NCBI RefSeq assembly: GCF_900091495.1
Contig: NZ_LT607413.1
Location: 3,596,001 to 3,660,000 of the forward strand
Length of the DNA stretch: 64,000 nt
DNA from: Micromonospora echinospora
GTDB taxonomy: Bacteria > Actinomycetota > Actinomycetes > Mycobacteriales > Micromonosporaceae
Direction of reading: 5' to 3'
Position 1 is the first letter of the stretch. Every line of letters starts with the position of its first letter. Below the pieces are notes generated by a model that saw only the letters and a list, made by a program, of their open reading frames with translations, was not told the DNA's origin and ran no database searches. The position numbers were made by a program, and so were the translations under genes. This document shows positions 18,940 through 26,906 of this stretch, piece by piece.

Positions 18940-19992
18940 TCAGCCCTCCCGCTGTTGCCGCAGGTTGCGGATCTGGTAGATCACGATCGGGATGACCAGG
19001 ATGAAGAGGAAGACCGCCAGCGCGGCGCCCTGCCCGTTCTGGCCGTACCGGAATGCCTGGTTGTACATCTCGTTGGCGACCACGCTGGTGTCGTAGTTGC
19101 CGTTGGTGCTGGTCCGGACGATGTCGAAGACCTTCAGCGTGGCGATCGAGATGGTCACCACGACCACGATCAGGGCCGGTCGGATGCTCGGCAGGGTGAC
19201 CTGCCAGAACATCTGCCACGGGTTGACGCCGTCCAGCCGGGCCGCCTCGACGATCTCGGCGGGGATGGCCTTGATCGCCGCGGAGAGCACCACCATGGCG
19301 AAACCGGCCTGGATCCACACCATGATCACGATGAGCAGGAGGGTGTTCAGCGGCGACTCGAGCAGCCACTGCTTTGGTTCCCCGCCGAGACTCACCACGA
19401 TCTGGTTGAGCAGACCGATCTGCTCCTGGTCCTCGCTGCGGTAGGCGTAGACGAACTTCCAGATGATGCTGGCGCCGACGAAGGAGATCGCCATCGGCAT
19501 GAAGATCAGCGACTTGGCGACCGCCTCCAGCCGCGCCTTGTCGACCATGACCGCGTAGAGCAGGCCGATGGTGGTGGCGATCAGCGGTACCAGGAGCACC
19601 CAGACCATGGTGTTGAGGATCACGCGCAGGATCTCGTCCTGAGCGAAGAGCCACCCGTAGTTGCGCAGCCCCACCCAGTTCTCGCTGCCGCCATCCATGA
19701 ACGACAGGAGCGTGGTGCGGACCGCCGGCACGACCAGGCCGATGGTGAGCAACAGCACGGCGGGCAGCAGGAAGAAGAGCGCGAAGACGCCCTCCCGTGG
19801 CTTGGCGCGTCGACGGGACAGCGGCGCGCCGCTGGCCGCCGCGGCGACCAGTTGGGCCTCCCGACGACGGGCGAACCAGGCCGGGACCGCGTCCAGCAGC
19901 AGGAGCAGACCACCCACCACCACGACGAAGGCCACCAGGCCGTACAGCAACATGACGAGCTTCGGTGACTCGTCGGCGAAGTCGAAGTTCAT
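18940..19992 (-). CDS. Carbohydrate ABC transporter permease (MalF-type)
   Basis: The 350-residue membrane protein has a long N-terminal extension with two hydrophobic segments, then the permease core with the loop EIVEAARLDGVNPWQMF. ATG 19992 is favoured over GTG 19998 because GGGAG lies five bases upstream of it. It pairs with the MalG-type subunit downstream. A hairpin between it and the binding-protein gene probably lowers its expression relative to that gene. Confidence 0.92.
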   Translation of the reverse strand: MNFDFADESPKLVMLLYGLVAFVVVVGGLLLLLDAVPAWFARRREAQLVAAAASGAPLSRRRAKPREGVFALFFLLPAVLLLTIGLVVPAVRTTLLSFMDGGSENWVGLRNYGWLFAQDEILRVILNTMVWVLLVPLIATTIGLLYAVMVDKARLEAVAKSLIFMPMAISFVGASIIWKFVYAYRSEDQEQIGLLNQIVVSLGGEPKQWLLESPLNTLLLIVIMVWIQAGFAMVVLSAAIKAIPAEIVEAARLDGVNPWQMFWQVTLPSIRPALIVVVVTISIATLKVFDIVRTSTNGNYDTSVVANEMYNQAFRYGQNGQGAALAVFLFILVIPIVIYQIRNLRQQREG

Positions 19993-20025
19993 CCGCACTC
20001 CCAGGGAATCGCGGCCCGGCGCCGG

Positions 20026-20056
20026 GGGCCCGGTCCGCGTGGCGCGGACCGGACCC
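20026..20056 (-). terminator. Intra-operon attenuating hairpin
   Basis: Arms of 14 bases (20026-20039 and 20043-20056, one mismatch) around a TGG loop sit between the binding-protein stop and the first permease start. Such hairpins commonly cause partial termination or protect the upstream message, giving excess binding protein; that role is inferred here. Confidence 0.55.
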
Positions 20057-20064
20057 CGGGCGAC

Positions 20065-21411
20065 TTACTTGGGCCAGCTGCTCTCGATGGTGGAGAGCAC
20101 GGTGGCGGTGTCCTTACCGTTGATCCACTCGATCATGCCCTTCCAGAAGGTCCCCGCGCCGACGGCGCCGGGCATCAGGTCGGAGCCGTCGAACCGGAAG
20201 ACCGTCCCCTTGTCCTGGAGGATCTGGACGGAGAGCTTGTCGATCGGGTTGGCCACGTTCGCCGTGTCGAGCTTGTTGTTCGCCGAGACCCAGTTGCCGA
20301 GCTTGGCGCGGGCGTTGGCGTGCTCACCGGAGGCGAGGTACGTCTGCACCGCCTGGACCTCCGGGCGGTCGGCGAAGGCGACGGTGAACTCGCCGCCACC
20401 GAGCACCGGCTTGCCCTTGGACTCGTCGATGGCCGGGAAGTAGAACGCGAAGACGTCGCCGTCCTCGGCCACCTTGGTGTTCTCCGGCCACTGGTTGGCG
20501 TAGAAGGACGCCTGCCGGTGCAGGGCGCACTTGTTCTGCAGGATCGGCGTGCCGGCCTCCTGGAAGGAGGTGGTGGTGATGCTCTTGACGCCGCCGAAGC
20601 CGCCGTTGACGTACTTCTCGTTCTTGAGGATGGTGCCGGCCCGGTCGAGCGCCTCGGCGACCTTCGGGTCGTTGAACGGGATGCCGTGCGTGGTCCACTG
20701 GTCGTAGACCTCGGGGGTCTGCGTGCGCAGCATCAGGTCTTCGATCCAGTCGGTGGCCGGCCAGCCGGTCGCGTCACCCGACTCGATGCCGACGCACCAC
20801 GGCTTGGTGCCGTCCGCGGCGATCTTGTCGCTCAGGGCGATGAGCTGGTCCCAGGTGGTCGGAACCTCCCAGCCCTTCTCCTTGAAGGTCTTCGGCGAGT
20901 ACCAGACGAACGACTTCACGTTCGAGCCCAGCGGGGCGCCGTAGAACTTGCCGTCGACGGTGCTGTACTTCAGCCAGTCGGCCGAGTAGTTCTGCTCGGC
21001 CATCGACTTGGTGTCGGCCGAGGCCTCCTTGAGCTTGCCGGCCTGGGCGAACCGGGCCAGCAGGCCGGGCTGCGGGATGAACGCGATGTCCGGGGCGTTG
21101 CCGCCGTCGACGCGCACCTGGAGCTGCGCCTCGAACTCGCCGCTGCCCTCGTAGTCGATCTCGATGCCGGTGCAGTCCACGAACTGCTCCCAGGACTGCT
21201 CGAGCAGGTCGGCCTCGGCGTCCCGGATGGACGCGTAGATCGAGACCTTCTTGCCGTCGTTGCCCTTGTACTTCTCGTATGCCGAGCACTCCGCCGAGTT
21301 GGCGTTGCTGCCGCTGCTGTCGTCGTCGCTGCCGCAAGCGGTGGCGGCGAGCACCAGCCCCAGCGCACCGATGATCGCGATGGCCTGGCGTGGTCTGGCA
21401 GAGACCGCCAT
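20065..21411 (-). CDS. Sugar ABC transporter substrate-binding lipoprotein
   Basis: The 448-residue lipoprotein has a signal peptide ending LVLAATACGSDDDSSG, so Cys26 or so is lipidated. The mature part is an extracellular solute-binding family 1 protein. DWIEDLMLR, TTTSFQEAGTPIL and the C-terminal FWKGMIEWINGKD resemble alpha-glucoside (AglE/MalE-like) binders. A GGAGGAC ribosome site precedes the ATG. It is the first gene of the operon, downstream of a LacI-type operator at 21479-21494. The substrate is inferred from the linked GH13 glucosidase. Confidence 0.93.
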   Translation of the reverse strand: MAVSARPRQAIAIIGALGLVLAATACGSDDDSSGSNANSAECSAYEKYKGNDGKKVSIYASIRDAEADLLEQSWEQFVDCTGIEIDYEGSGEFEAQLQVRVDGGNAPDIAFIPQPGLLARFAQAGKLKEASADTKSMAEQNYSADWLKYSTVDGKFYGAPLGSNVKSFVWYSPKTFKEKGWEVPTTWDQLIALSDKIAADGTKPWCVGIESGDATGWPATDWIEDLMLRTQTPEVYDQWTTHGIPFNDPKVAEALDRAGTILKNEKYVNGGFGGVKSITTTSFQEAGTPILQNKCALHRQASFYANQWPENTKVAEDGDVFAFYFPAIDESKGKPVLGGGEFTVAFADRPEVQAVQTYLASGEHANARAKLGNWVSANNKLDTANVANPIDKLSVQILQDKGTVFRFDGSDLMPGAVGAGTFWKGMIEWINGKDTATVLSTIESSWPK

Positions 21412-21478
21412 GCCGTCCTCCTTCAGTAGGCGGCGCGGTCGTAGCGGTGACCTCGCCGATCCGATTGGGCGTCTCCAT

Positions 21479-21494
21479 ATGTAAGCGCTTGCAT
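21479..21494. promoter_or_regulatory. LacI-type operator before the sugar ABC operon
   Basis: The sequence ATGTAAGCGCTTGCAT is palindromic except for one pair and has the AAGCGCTT centre bound by LacI-family repressors. It lies 68 bases upstream of the binding-protein start, where it would cover the promoter. The 12-mer GTAAGCGCTTGC recurs at 21675-21686. Confidence 0.65.
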
Positions 21495-21643
21495 TCGCAT
21501 CGGTCCACCCCCTGTTGGACACGAGCAGGTAACAATCCCGAAACCCTGACGTCGGTTCGGACCGCGCCCCCTACCAGCCGAGGAACCTTTGATTGATCCC
21601 TTTCGACGGCTGGAGTTTTCTGTCACTCTGTCATCCAGCAATG

Positions 21644-21686
21644 GAAAGCTTTCGACATAGGAGGCTCTGGATGCGTAAGCGCTTGC
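21644..21686. promoter_or_regulatory. Palindromes at the M23 peptidase start
   Basis: GAAAGCTTTC, a perfect 10-base palindrome, lies at 21644-21653. GTAAGCGCTTGC at 21675-21686 is identical to the operator core of the divergent sugar operon but falls on codons 2-5 of the peptidase gene. The codons used there (CGT, TTG) are less favoured in this DNA, so a regulatory role is possible, though chance cannot be excluded. Confidence 0.4.
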
Positions 21687-22447
21687 TCACTCTGGCCGCG
21701 GCGGCCGGGTTGCTGGCCGCGACGGTCGTGGCGCCGGCGGCCCCGGCGATGGCGGCACCCACCTTCAAGGTGCCCTTCAAGTGCGGACAGGCCTGGTCCG
21801 GCCAGACCCGCACCAACCACAGCCCGGCGTACTCCATCGACTTCAACCGCACCGACGACCTCGGCGACCCGGTGGTGGCCAGCGCCCCCGGCACGGTGGA
21901 CCGGGTGACGGACCTCGGTGGCACCAGCTACGGCAAGTACGTCCGGATCAGCCACAGCGGTGGCTACCACACCTACTACGCGCACCTCAACGGCTTCAAC
22001 GTCTCGGTGGGCCAGTCCGTCGGCTACGGCTCGGTGATCGGCTACGTCGGCAGCACCGGCGGGTCGACCGGCCCGCACCTGCACTACGAGCAGCGGCTCA
22101 ACGGCAGCGACATCCAGATCCGGTTCAACGGCGCCCTCGCGCTGTACTGGGGCACCAAGACCTACACCAGCGACAACGGCTGCTCCGGTTCGAGTGGATC
22201 CGGCACGGTGAACACCAGCGGCACCCCGCTGACCGTGCGCTCCGGGCCGGGCACCGGCTACAGCTCGGTGGGCACGGTCGCCGACGGCACCCGGGTCACC
22301 ATCCAGTGCCAGACCACCGGTACCACCGTCACCGGCACCTACGGCACCAGCAACATCTGGGACCGGATCGGCTCCGGTCGCTTCATCGCCGACGCCTACG
22401 TCCACACCGGCTACGACGGCTTCATCCCCGGCGTGCCACGCTGCTGA
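21671..22447 (+). CDS. Secreted M23 peptidase with C-terminal SH3-like domain
   Basis: The 258-residue protein begins MRKRLLTLAAAAGLLAATVV, a signal peptide cleaved near APAMAA. The M23/LytM domain has the zinc-site motifs HSPAYSIDFNR (HxxxD) and HLHYEQ (HxH) plus GYHTYYAHL. A Ser/Gly linker leads to a bacterial SH3-like domain (TPLTVRSGPGTGYSSVGTV) ending in Cys. It probably cleaves peptidoglycan peptide bridges outside the cell. An AGGAGG site precedes the ATG. A shorter paralogue lacking the SH3 part lies at 51263. It is divergent from the sugar ABC operon. Confidence 0.92.
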   Translation: MRKRLLTLAAAAGLLAATVVAPAAPAMAAPTFKVPFKCGQAWSGQTRTNHSPAYSIDFNRTDDLGDPVVASAPGTVDRVTDLGGTSYGKYVRISHSGGYHTYYAHLNGFNVSVGQSVGYGSVIGYVGSTGGSTGPHLHYEQRLNGSDIQIRFNGALALYWGTKTYTSDNGCSGSSGSGTVNTSGTPLTVRSGPGTGYSSVGTVADGTRVTIQCQTTGTTVTGTYGTSNIWDRIGSGRFIADAYVHTGYDGFIPGVPRC

Positions 22448-22466
22448 CCCCGCCCGCCGCCTTCTT

Positions 22467-22543
22467 CCCGGGCTGCCGGCAGAGCTGAGCCGACAGCCCG
22501 GGCCAAGGCGGTACGTCCCGCAGCGGCGCCGACCGCTGCGGGA
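22467..22543 (+). terminator. Double hairpin after the M23 gene
   Basis: Two hairpins follow the stop: CCCGGGCTG (22467-22475) with CAGCCCGGG (22494-22502), and perfect 11-base arms at 22516-22526 and 22533-22543 with a 6-base loop. Repeat copy B lies immediately downstream, before the convergent tspO. Confidence 0.6.
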
Positions 22544-22564
22544 CCGGGGTGGTTGCTGCCCAGG

Positions 22565-22620
22565 TGGTTGCAGGGGACCCCTGCTACGCAGAAAGCGGTA
22601 ACAGGGGACCCCTGCTACCA
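22565..22620. repeat. Dispersed palindromic repeat, copy B
   Basis: The left arm starts GGTTGCAGGGGACCCCTGC and the right arm (22598-22619) is GTAACAGGGGACCCC followed by TGCTACC, around a loop reading GCAGAAAGCG. The copy sits between convergent genes (M23 peptidase and tspO). Each arm is itself self-complementary at AGGGGACCCCT, so cruciforms or alternative hairpins are possible. Confidence 0.85.
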
Positions 22621-22659
22621 ACCAGGCGCCAACCCCTGCCCCCTACCAGCGCCGCCCGG

Positions 22660-23148
22660 TCAGTTCAGCTGCCAGATGGCGAGGTTGAGGCACGCGGCGA
22701 AGGTCACCCAGGCCCAGTAGGGCAGCATCAGCAAGGTGGCCGGTCGGGACACCCGCCGGAAGAGGGCGACGGTGAGCCCGATCAGCAGCCAGAGCACGAC
22801 GATGTCGAGGAAGGCCAGGCCGTACCGGCCCGCGCCGAAGAAGATCGGGGTCCAGGCCGCGTTCAGCACGAGCTGCGCCGTCCAGGCTCCGAGTGCGGGA
22901 CCGAAGCCGACCCTGCGCCACACCAGCCATCCGGACACGGCGATCATGGCGTAGAGCAGGGACCAGACCGGACCGAACAGCCACGACGGGGGTGCCCAGG
23001 CGGGCTGGCGCAGACTGGCGTACTCGCCGGAGGTGTCCGAGACACCCAGTACCCCGATGCCGGCGGCGACGACCACCGCCGCACCGAAGCCGAGCAGGGC
23101 GAGCCACCGCCGGCCGTGCGTCCGGGTGGCGCTGTGGGTCGTCGTCAT
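22660..23148 (-). CDS. TspO/MBR family membrane protein
   Basis: The 162-residue protein has five predicted membrane helices, as expected. Conserved signatures include QPAWAPPSWLFGPVWSLLYAMI, where WAPP and the GPVW region are diagnostic, and the later NAAWTPIFFG and WVTFAACLNLAIWQLN. TspO proteins bind tetrapyrroles or sterols; a role in porphyrin handling or stress is inferred from the family only. It stands alone between the repeat and a 160-base gap. Confidence 0.93.
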   Translation of the reverse strand: MTTTHSATRTHGRRWLALLGFGAAVVVAAGIGVLGVSDTSGEYASLRQPAWAPPSWLFGPVWSLLYAMIAVSGWLVWRRVGFGPALGAWTAQLVLNAAWTPIFFGAGRYGLAFLDIVVLWLLIGLTVALFRRVSRPATLLMLPYWAWVTFAACLNLAIWQLN

Positions 23149-23308
23149 GTCCGCAGAGGTCCCCGGACGGGCCGTACGGCAAACCCGTCAGCCGGAGGGC
23201 CGCCGACACGAAGCGCCGGGGCCGTCGGTCCGGGTTCTCCTGTCGGGAGGACGGAGATCCCGGTACGACGACCCCGGCGGGTCTTCGGGGGGATACGGAC
23301 TACGGACG

Positions 23309-23452
23309 TCAACTGAAGATGCTGACGCCACCTGGGCCGACCAGCAGGCCCACCACGATGAGGACGACGCCCCACAGGATCTGCCGGCGGAACAGCGCCA
23401 TGATGCCGGCGACCACGAGTACGACTGCGAGAATCCAGAGAATCAGCTCCAT
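23309..23452 (-). CDS. GPGG-motif small membrane protein
   Basis: The 47-residue protein begins MELILWILAVVLVVAGIMAL and has two hydrophobic helices separated by FRRQ. It ends GPGGVSIFS, the motif that names this actinobacterial family. Function is unknown. It lies 41 bases downstream of the metallophosphoesterase gene on the same strand and may be the last gene of that transcript. Confidence 0.8.
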   Translation of the reverse strand: MELILWILAVVLVVAGIMALFRRQILWGVVLIVVGLLVGPGGVSIFS

Positions 23453-23493
23453 GACCGCTGAGTACCCGACCGTCTGATTCGGGAAACCTGCGC

Positions 23494-24216
23494 TCAGTCG
23501 GTGTGGTTGCCCAGATGGAAGATGCTGTAGGCCTGCTTGATCACGGGGTGCGCGACGTTGCGGACCCGGACCCCGCCGGGCGTGGTGCCGCGCTCGCTGC
23601 CGGCGTGCGCGTGGCCGTGCAGGGCCAGTGCGGTGGGCGCCGAGTCGATCGCCTGACCGAGCTGGTACGAGCCGAGGAACGGGTAGATCTCCAGAGGTTC
23701 CCCGGCGAGGGTGTCCGGCACCGGCGCGTAGTGCGTCAACGCCACCAGCACGTCGCACTCCAACCCGCGCAGCGCCTCGCCCAGCCGGTCGGCGCTGTCG
23801 GTGGTGGTCCGGACGAACGCCTTCATCTCCGGCTCGCCGAAGTCGCTGGCGCAGCGCCCGGCGAACCCGCCGCCGAAGCCCTTCACCCCGGCGACCCCGA
23901 GCCGGTGGCCGCCGAAGTCCAGCACCACGCCGTTGCCCTCCAGCACGGTGATGCCCGCGTCCTCCAGCACCTTCACCACCTGCGGCACCTGGTCGCACTG
24001 GTGGTCGTGGTTGCCGAGCACGGTCAGCACCGGCACGCCGAGCCCGCCGAACTCCTCGGCCACGCAGCGCGCCTCGTTCTCGGTGCCGTGCCGGGTGAGG
24101 TCACCGGCGAGCAGCAGGACGTCGGCGCAGTCCGGCAGTTCCTCCAGGGCCGGCCGGAAACGGCCCACCACGTCCTCGTCCAGGTGTACGTCGCCGACTG
24201 CGGCGATCCGGATCAT
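23494..24216 (-). CDS. Metallophosphoesterase
   Basis: The 240-residue cytosolic protein has the calcineurin-like motifs in order: GDVHLDED (residues 8-15), LLAGDLTRHG, VLGNHDHQCDQ, ALTHYAPVP and LHGHAHAGSERG. It is probably a phosphodiesterase or monoesterase with unknown substrate. It is preceded by the BON-protein gene (14-base gap), and an AGGAGGAG ribosome site lies before its ATG. Confidence 0.92.
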   Translation of the reverse strand: MIRIAAVGDVHLDEDVVGRFRPALEELPDCADVLLLAGDLTRHGTENEARCVAEEFGGLGVPVLTVLGNHDHQCDQVPQVVKVLEDAGITVLEGNGVVLDFGGHRLGVAGVKGFGGGFAGRCASDFGEPEMKAFVRTTTDSADRLGEALRGLECDVLVALTHYAPVPDTLAGEPLEIYPFLGSYQLGQAIDSAPTALALHGHAHAGSERGTTPGGVRVRNVAHPVIKQAYSIFHLGNHTD

Positions 24217-24229
24217 GCTGTACTCCTCC

Positions 24230-24505
24230 TCACGGCAGCTCCTCGACCTCGGTGGGAGCCTGGGCCCGGATCACCCCGATGTCGCTGGTGACCGGTACGT
24301 CCGGAAAGCGCTCGTTCACCCGGCGCAGGATCTCGTCGCAGCGGTGCTCGCTCTCCACTTCGCCGGAGAGCACCAGCCCGTGTTCCCGCCGGGCCACGGT
24401 GATGCCCTGCTCGGCGATGTCCGGGTCCTCGGTCAGCAGTCGCTGGATCTCGGCCTCGACGTACTCGTCGGGCGGTCCGGTGGCGGCGCTGAGGTGATGG
24501 GTCAC
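24230..24505 (-). CDS. BON domain protein
   Basis: The 91-residue protein has one BON-like domain, from DEYVEAEIQRLLTEDPDI through ITVARREHGLVLSGEVES to a final strand. It lacks a signal peptide, so it is probably cytosolic. BON domains often bind membranes or ligands. The GTG start overlaps the nucleotidyltransferase stop (GTGA), and a GGGAG site precedes it, so the two are coupled. Confidence 0.8.
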   Translation of the reverse strand: MTHHLSAATGPPDEYVEAEIQRLLTEDPDIAEQGITVARREHGLVLSGEVESEHRCDEILRRVNERFPDVPVTSDIGVIRAQAPTEVEELP

Positions 24506-25083
24506 GGTTGCTCCCTTCCTTCCGGGCCGGAGTACGGCACCACGTCGAGTCGGTCCAGCAGCACCAGGAACGCCTCGGCGTACGGGGAGTGCTGGGTCTC
24601 CTTCCGTACCCGTTCCCAGTCGATCTGCTCCCGCAGGGAACGGGCGAGGGGGAGGCCACGGGCGAAGTCGCAGTAGTGCTGGGAGAAGCTGAGCAGTTTG
24701 TGCACCATGAGTTGGCTGGCCGACAGCACCGGCATGTGGATCGCGTCGACCGGCCGGACCACGGTGTCGGAGAAGGTCTCCTCGGTCACCGGCGTCTCGA
24801 TCGGCCGGTGGATCAGGTCCACCATGCGGCCGTCGTCGTAGACCTTGACCAGCCAGTCCTCCGGCGGACGCTCGGCGGTGAAGCCGTCCGCCACGAGCGC
24901 CTCCAGGGCCGACTCGACGTCCTGGTGGCGGATCAGGAAGTCCACGTCGTGCTCGCTGGAGTGTCCGCCGTGCGCGTAGACGGCGAAGCTGCCGCCCAGG
25001 GCGAAGGGGATGTCGGACTGCTTCAGCACAGCGGCGACCCGCTTGAGGGTGTGCAACAGACTGGCGTCCCCGTTTTGTGCCAT
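24502..25083 (-). CDS. Nucleotidyltransferase family protein
   Basis: The 193-residue protein has the minimal nucleotidyltransferase signature FALGGSFAVYAHGG followed by SSEHDVDFLI, giving the GG(S)-x-DxD metal site near residues 30-53. A later acidic segment MVDLIHRP could supply the third carboxylate. The helical C-terminus contains a run like DFARGLPLARSLREQIDWERV. The ATG at 25083 follows CAGGGAG. It is coupled to the BON gene. The substrate is unknown; an antitoxin-like HEPN partner is not present. Confidence 0.82.
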   Translation of the reverse strand: MAQNGDASLLHTLKRVAAVLKQSDIPFALGGSFAVYAHGGHSSEHDVDFLIRHQDVESALEALVADGFTAERPPEDWLVKVYDDGRMVDLIHRPIETPVTEETFSDTVVRPVDAIHMPVLSASQLMVHKLLSFSQHYCDFARGLPLARSLREQIDWERVRKETQHSPYAEAFLVLLDRLDVVPYSGPEGREQP

Positions 25084-25213
25084 CGAAGTCTCCCTGGTCG
25101 GTGGGCGGAACAGGTGCTCGCAGTGAAGTTGCGTACCCGGCATTCCGATCGGCCACACCTGTCACCAGGGCGGAGCCTGGACAGAAAGCGAGGTAAGTCC
25201 GATCCGGGTAGGT

Positions 25214-25960
25214 ATGACCGTAGGTTGGCTATCTATGAAGCAGGCGTCGGATATCCTCGGGAGGGTGGCCAGATCACTGGGGGCGCGGCGCGGCACGGCC
25301 CGACTGCGCGCCGTCGCCCTGATCGGCATCGACGGCTCGGGCAAGACGACCCAGGCGCACCGGCTCGCCGACGCCCTCACCCAGGCCGGACTGCCGGCCA
25401 CCTACCACCGCAACGCGGGCGGACGCGCCTGGCTCGGCCGGCTCGCCCAGCGGCTCGGCCGCCGCGACGCCCAGGGACTGCTGGGTAACCGGGGCATGCT
25501 CGCCGTCGAGTCGACACTGCGCTGGCTCGCCATCGCGCGGGCGCTGCTCGGCACCCTGCTCACCGGCCGGACGGCGGTGATGGACCGGTACGCCGTCTGC
25601 CAGTACGCCAGCATCCGCGCCCATGACGGCCGGCGGGGCGAGCGGCTGGCCCGGATCACCTACCGGCTCTTCCCGGCCCCGCAGGTCACCTTCCTGCTCG
25701 CGGTCGAGCCGGCCGAGGCGTACCAGCGGATCGAACGGCGCGGCACCGACCACGAGCCGATCGAATACCTCGTGGCAGCCGACGCGGCGTACCGCTCGCT
25801 GCCGGAGTTCCCGACGTTCGTGGTGATCGACGCCAACCGGACCCCGGACGAGGTGACCCGGCAGATCCGCGACCACCTGGCGGCCTGGTTGCCGGCCACC
25901 GGTTCGCCGGTGTCCCGGCCACCCCTGCTCGCCCCACTGGCGGCCCCCGCCCGCTCGTGA
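25214..25960 (+). CDS. Thymidylate kinase-like P-loop protein
   Basis: The 248-residue protein has the P-loop ALIGIDGSGKTTQAHRL at residues about 34-50, the dTMP-kinase-like DRYAVCQYASIRAHD and a lid-like region RIERRGTDHEPIEYL. The YxVCxY form of the DR motif differs from true Tmk (DRYxxSxxAYQ), and there are 30 extra N-terminal residues, so it may act on another nucleotide or sugar. The start may be ATG 25214 or 25235. It is divergent from the nucleotidyltransferase gene. Confidence 0.82.
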   Translation: MTVGWLSMKQASDILGRVARSLGARRGTARLRAVALIGIDGSGKTTQAHRLADALTQAGLPATYHRNAGGRAWLGRLAQRLGRRDAQGLLGNRGMLAVESTLRWLAIARALLGTLLTGRTAVMDRYAVCQYASIRAHDGRRGERLARITYRLFPAPQVTFLLAVEPAEAYQRIERRGTDHEPIEYLVAADAAYRSLPEFPTFVVIDANRTPDEVTRQIRDHLAAWLPATGSPVSRPPLLAPLAAPARS

Positions 25961-25976
25961 CCCCGGAGGGGAGCGG

Positions 25977-26654
25977 TCAGGCGCGACCGTGCACCGGGAC
26001 GGCCGCGCCGCTGGTCGGCGCGGACTCGTCGCTGGCCAGGAAGCGCACCACCGGGGCGATCTCCGCCGGGTCGACCCACCGGCTGTGGTCGGCGTCGGGC
26101 TGGGCGGCCCGGTTGGCCGGGGTGTCGATCACGCTCGGCAGGACGGTGTTGCAGCGCACCCCGCTGGCGCGGTACTCCACCGCGACCGCGTTGGCGAACG
26201 CCAGCACCGCCGCCTTGGCGGTCACGTAACCCGCCGCACCGGGGAAGGGCGCGAGCGCGGCGCGCGCCGACACGCAGACCACCGCGCCACCCCCGGCCGC
26301 CGTCAACCGGGGCAGCGCCGCCCGGGTGACCAGGTACGTCGGGCGCAGGTTCAGGGTGAGCATCCGCTCGAACTCGTCGACCGGTGTCTCGTGCACCAGC
26401 CCGCCGCTGGCGTACCCGCCGACCAGGTTGACCACCGCGCGCAGCGGGGCCGACGGTTCGCCCGCGGCCACCTCCACCGCCCGGGCCGCCCCGGCCGGAT
26501 CGGTGAGGTCGGCGGCGACGGTGAGCGACCCGCCACCGTCGCCCGGACGCAGGTCGGCGACGACCACCCGCCAGCCCGCCGCCGTGAAGGCGGCGGTCAC
26601 CGCGCCGCCCAGCCCGCCCGTGCCACCCGTGACCAGTACGCTCCGCTCCGCCAT
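25977..26654 (-). CDS. Short-chain dehydrogenase/reductase
   Basis: The 225-residue enzyme has the SDR cofactor motif VTGGTGGLGGAV at residues about 8-19. It also has NLVGGYASGG in place of NNAG, the catalytic Ser in VVCVSARAAL, and GYVTAKAAV (YxxxK). The C-terminus ends TSGAAVPVHGRA, typical of classical SDRs. The NAAG-like position lacks the usual Asn-Asn, but the catalytic triad is intact. It converges on the kinase-like gene (16-base gap). The substrate is unknown. Confidence 0.9.
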   Translation of the reverse strand: MAERSVLVTGGTGGLGGAVTAAFTAAGWRVVVADLRPGDGGGSLTVAADLTDPAGAARAVEVAAGEPSAPLRAVVNLVGGYASGGLVHETPVDEFERMLTLNLRPTYLVTRAALPRLTAAGGGAVVCVSARAALAPFPGAAGYVTAKAAVLAFANAVAVEYRASGVRCNTVLPSVIDTPANRAAQPDADHSRWVDPAEIAPVVRFLASDESAPTSGAAVPVHGRA

Positions 26655-26906
26655 GCGGCACACGCTAGCGGTTCCGTGCGGGTGCCGGCGGCCATCCGTG
26701 CTGTCGACGGAGGTTCCGTGCGACCGGTAGACCGGGGATCGTTACGGGTGCGGGGCGTAGTTGTGCGGGTGCCACCGGGTGCCGGCGGCGGGGACGTGCG
26801 TGGTGGCGGATCCGCGCCGCGACCCGGTTGCGCCCAGGGCGTAACCCTTCTGCCCAGGGCTAACCGGCCTGGTGGTTCGCCCTGCCCGGGGCGCAGCATC
26901 GTCGCC

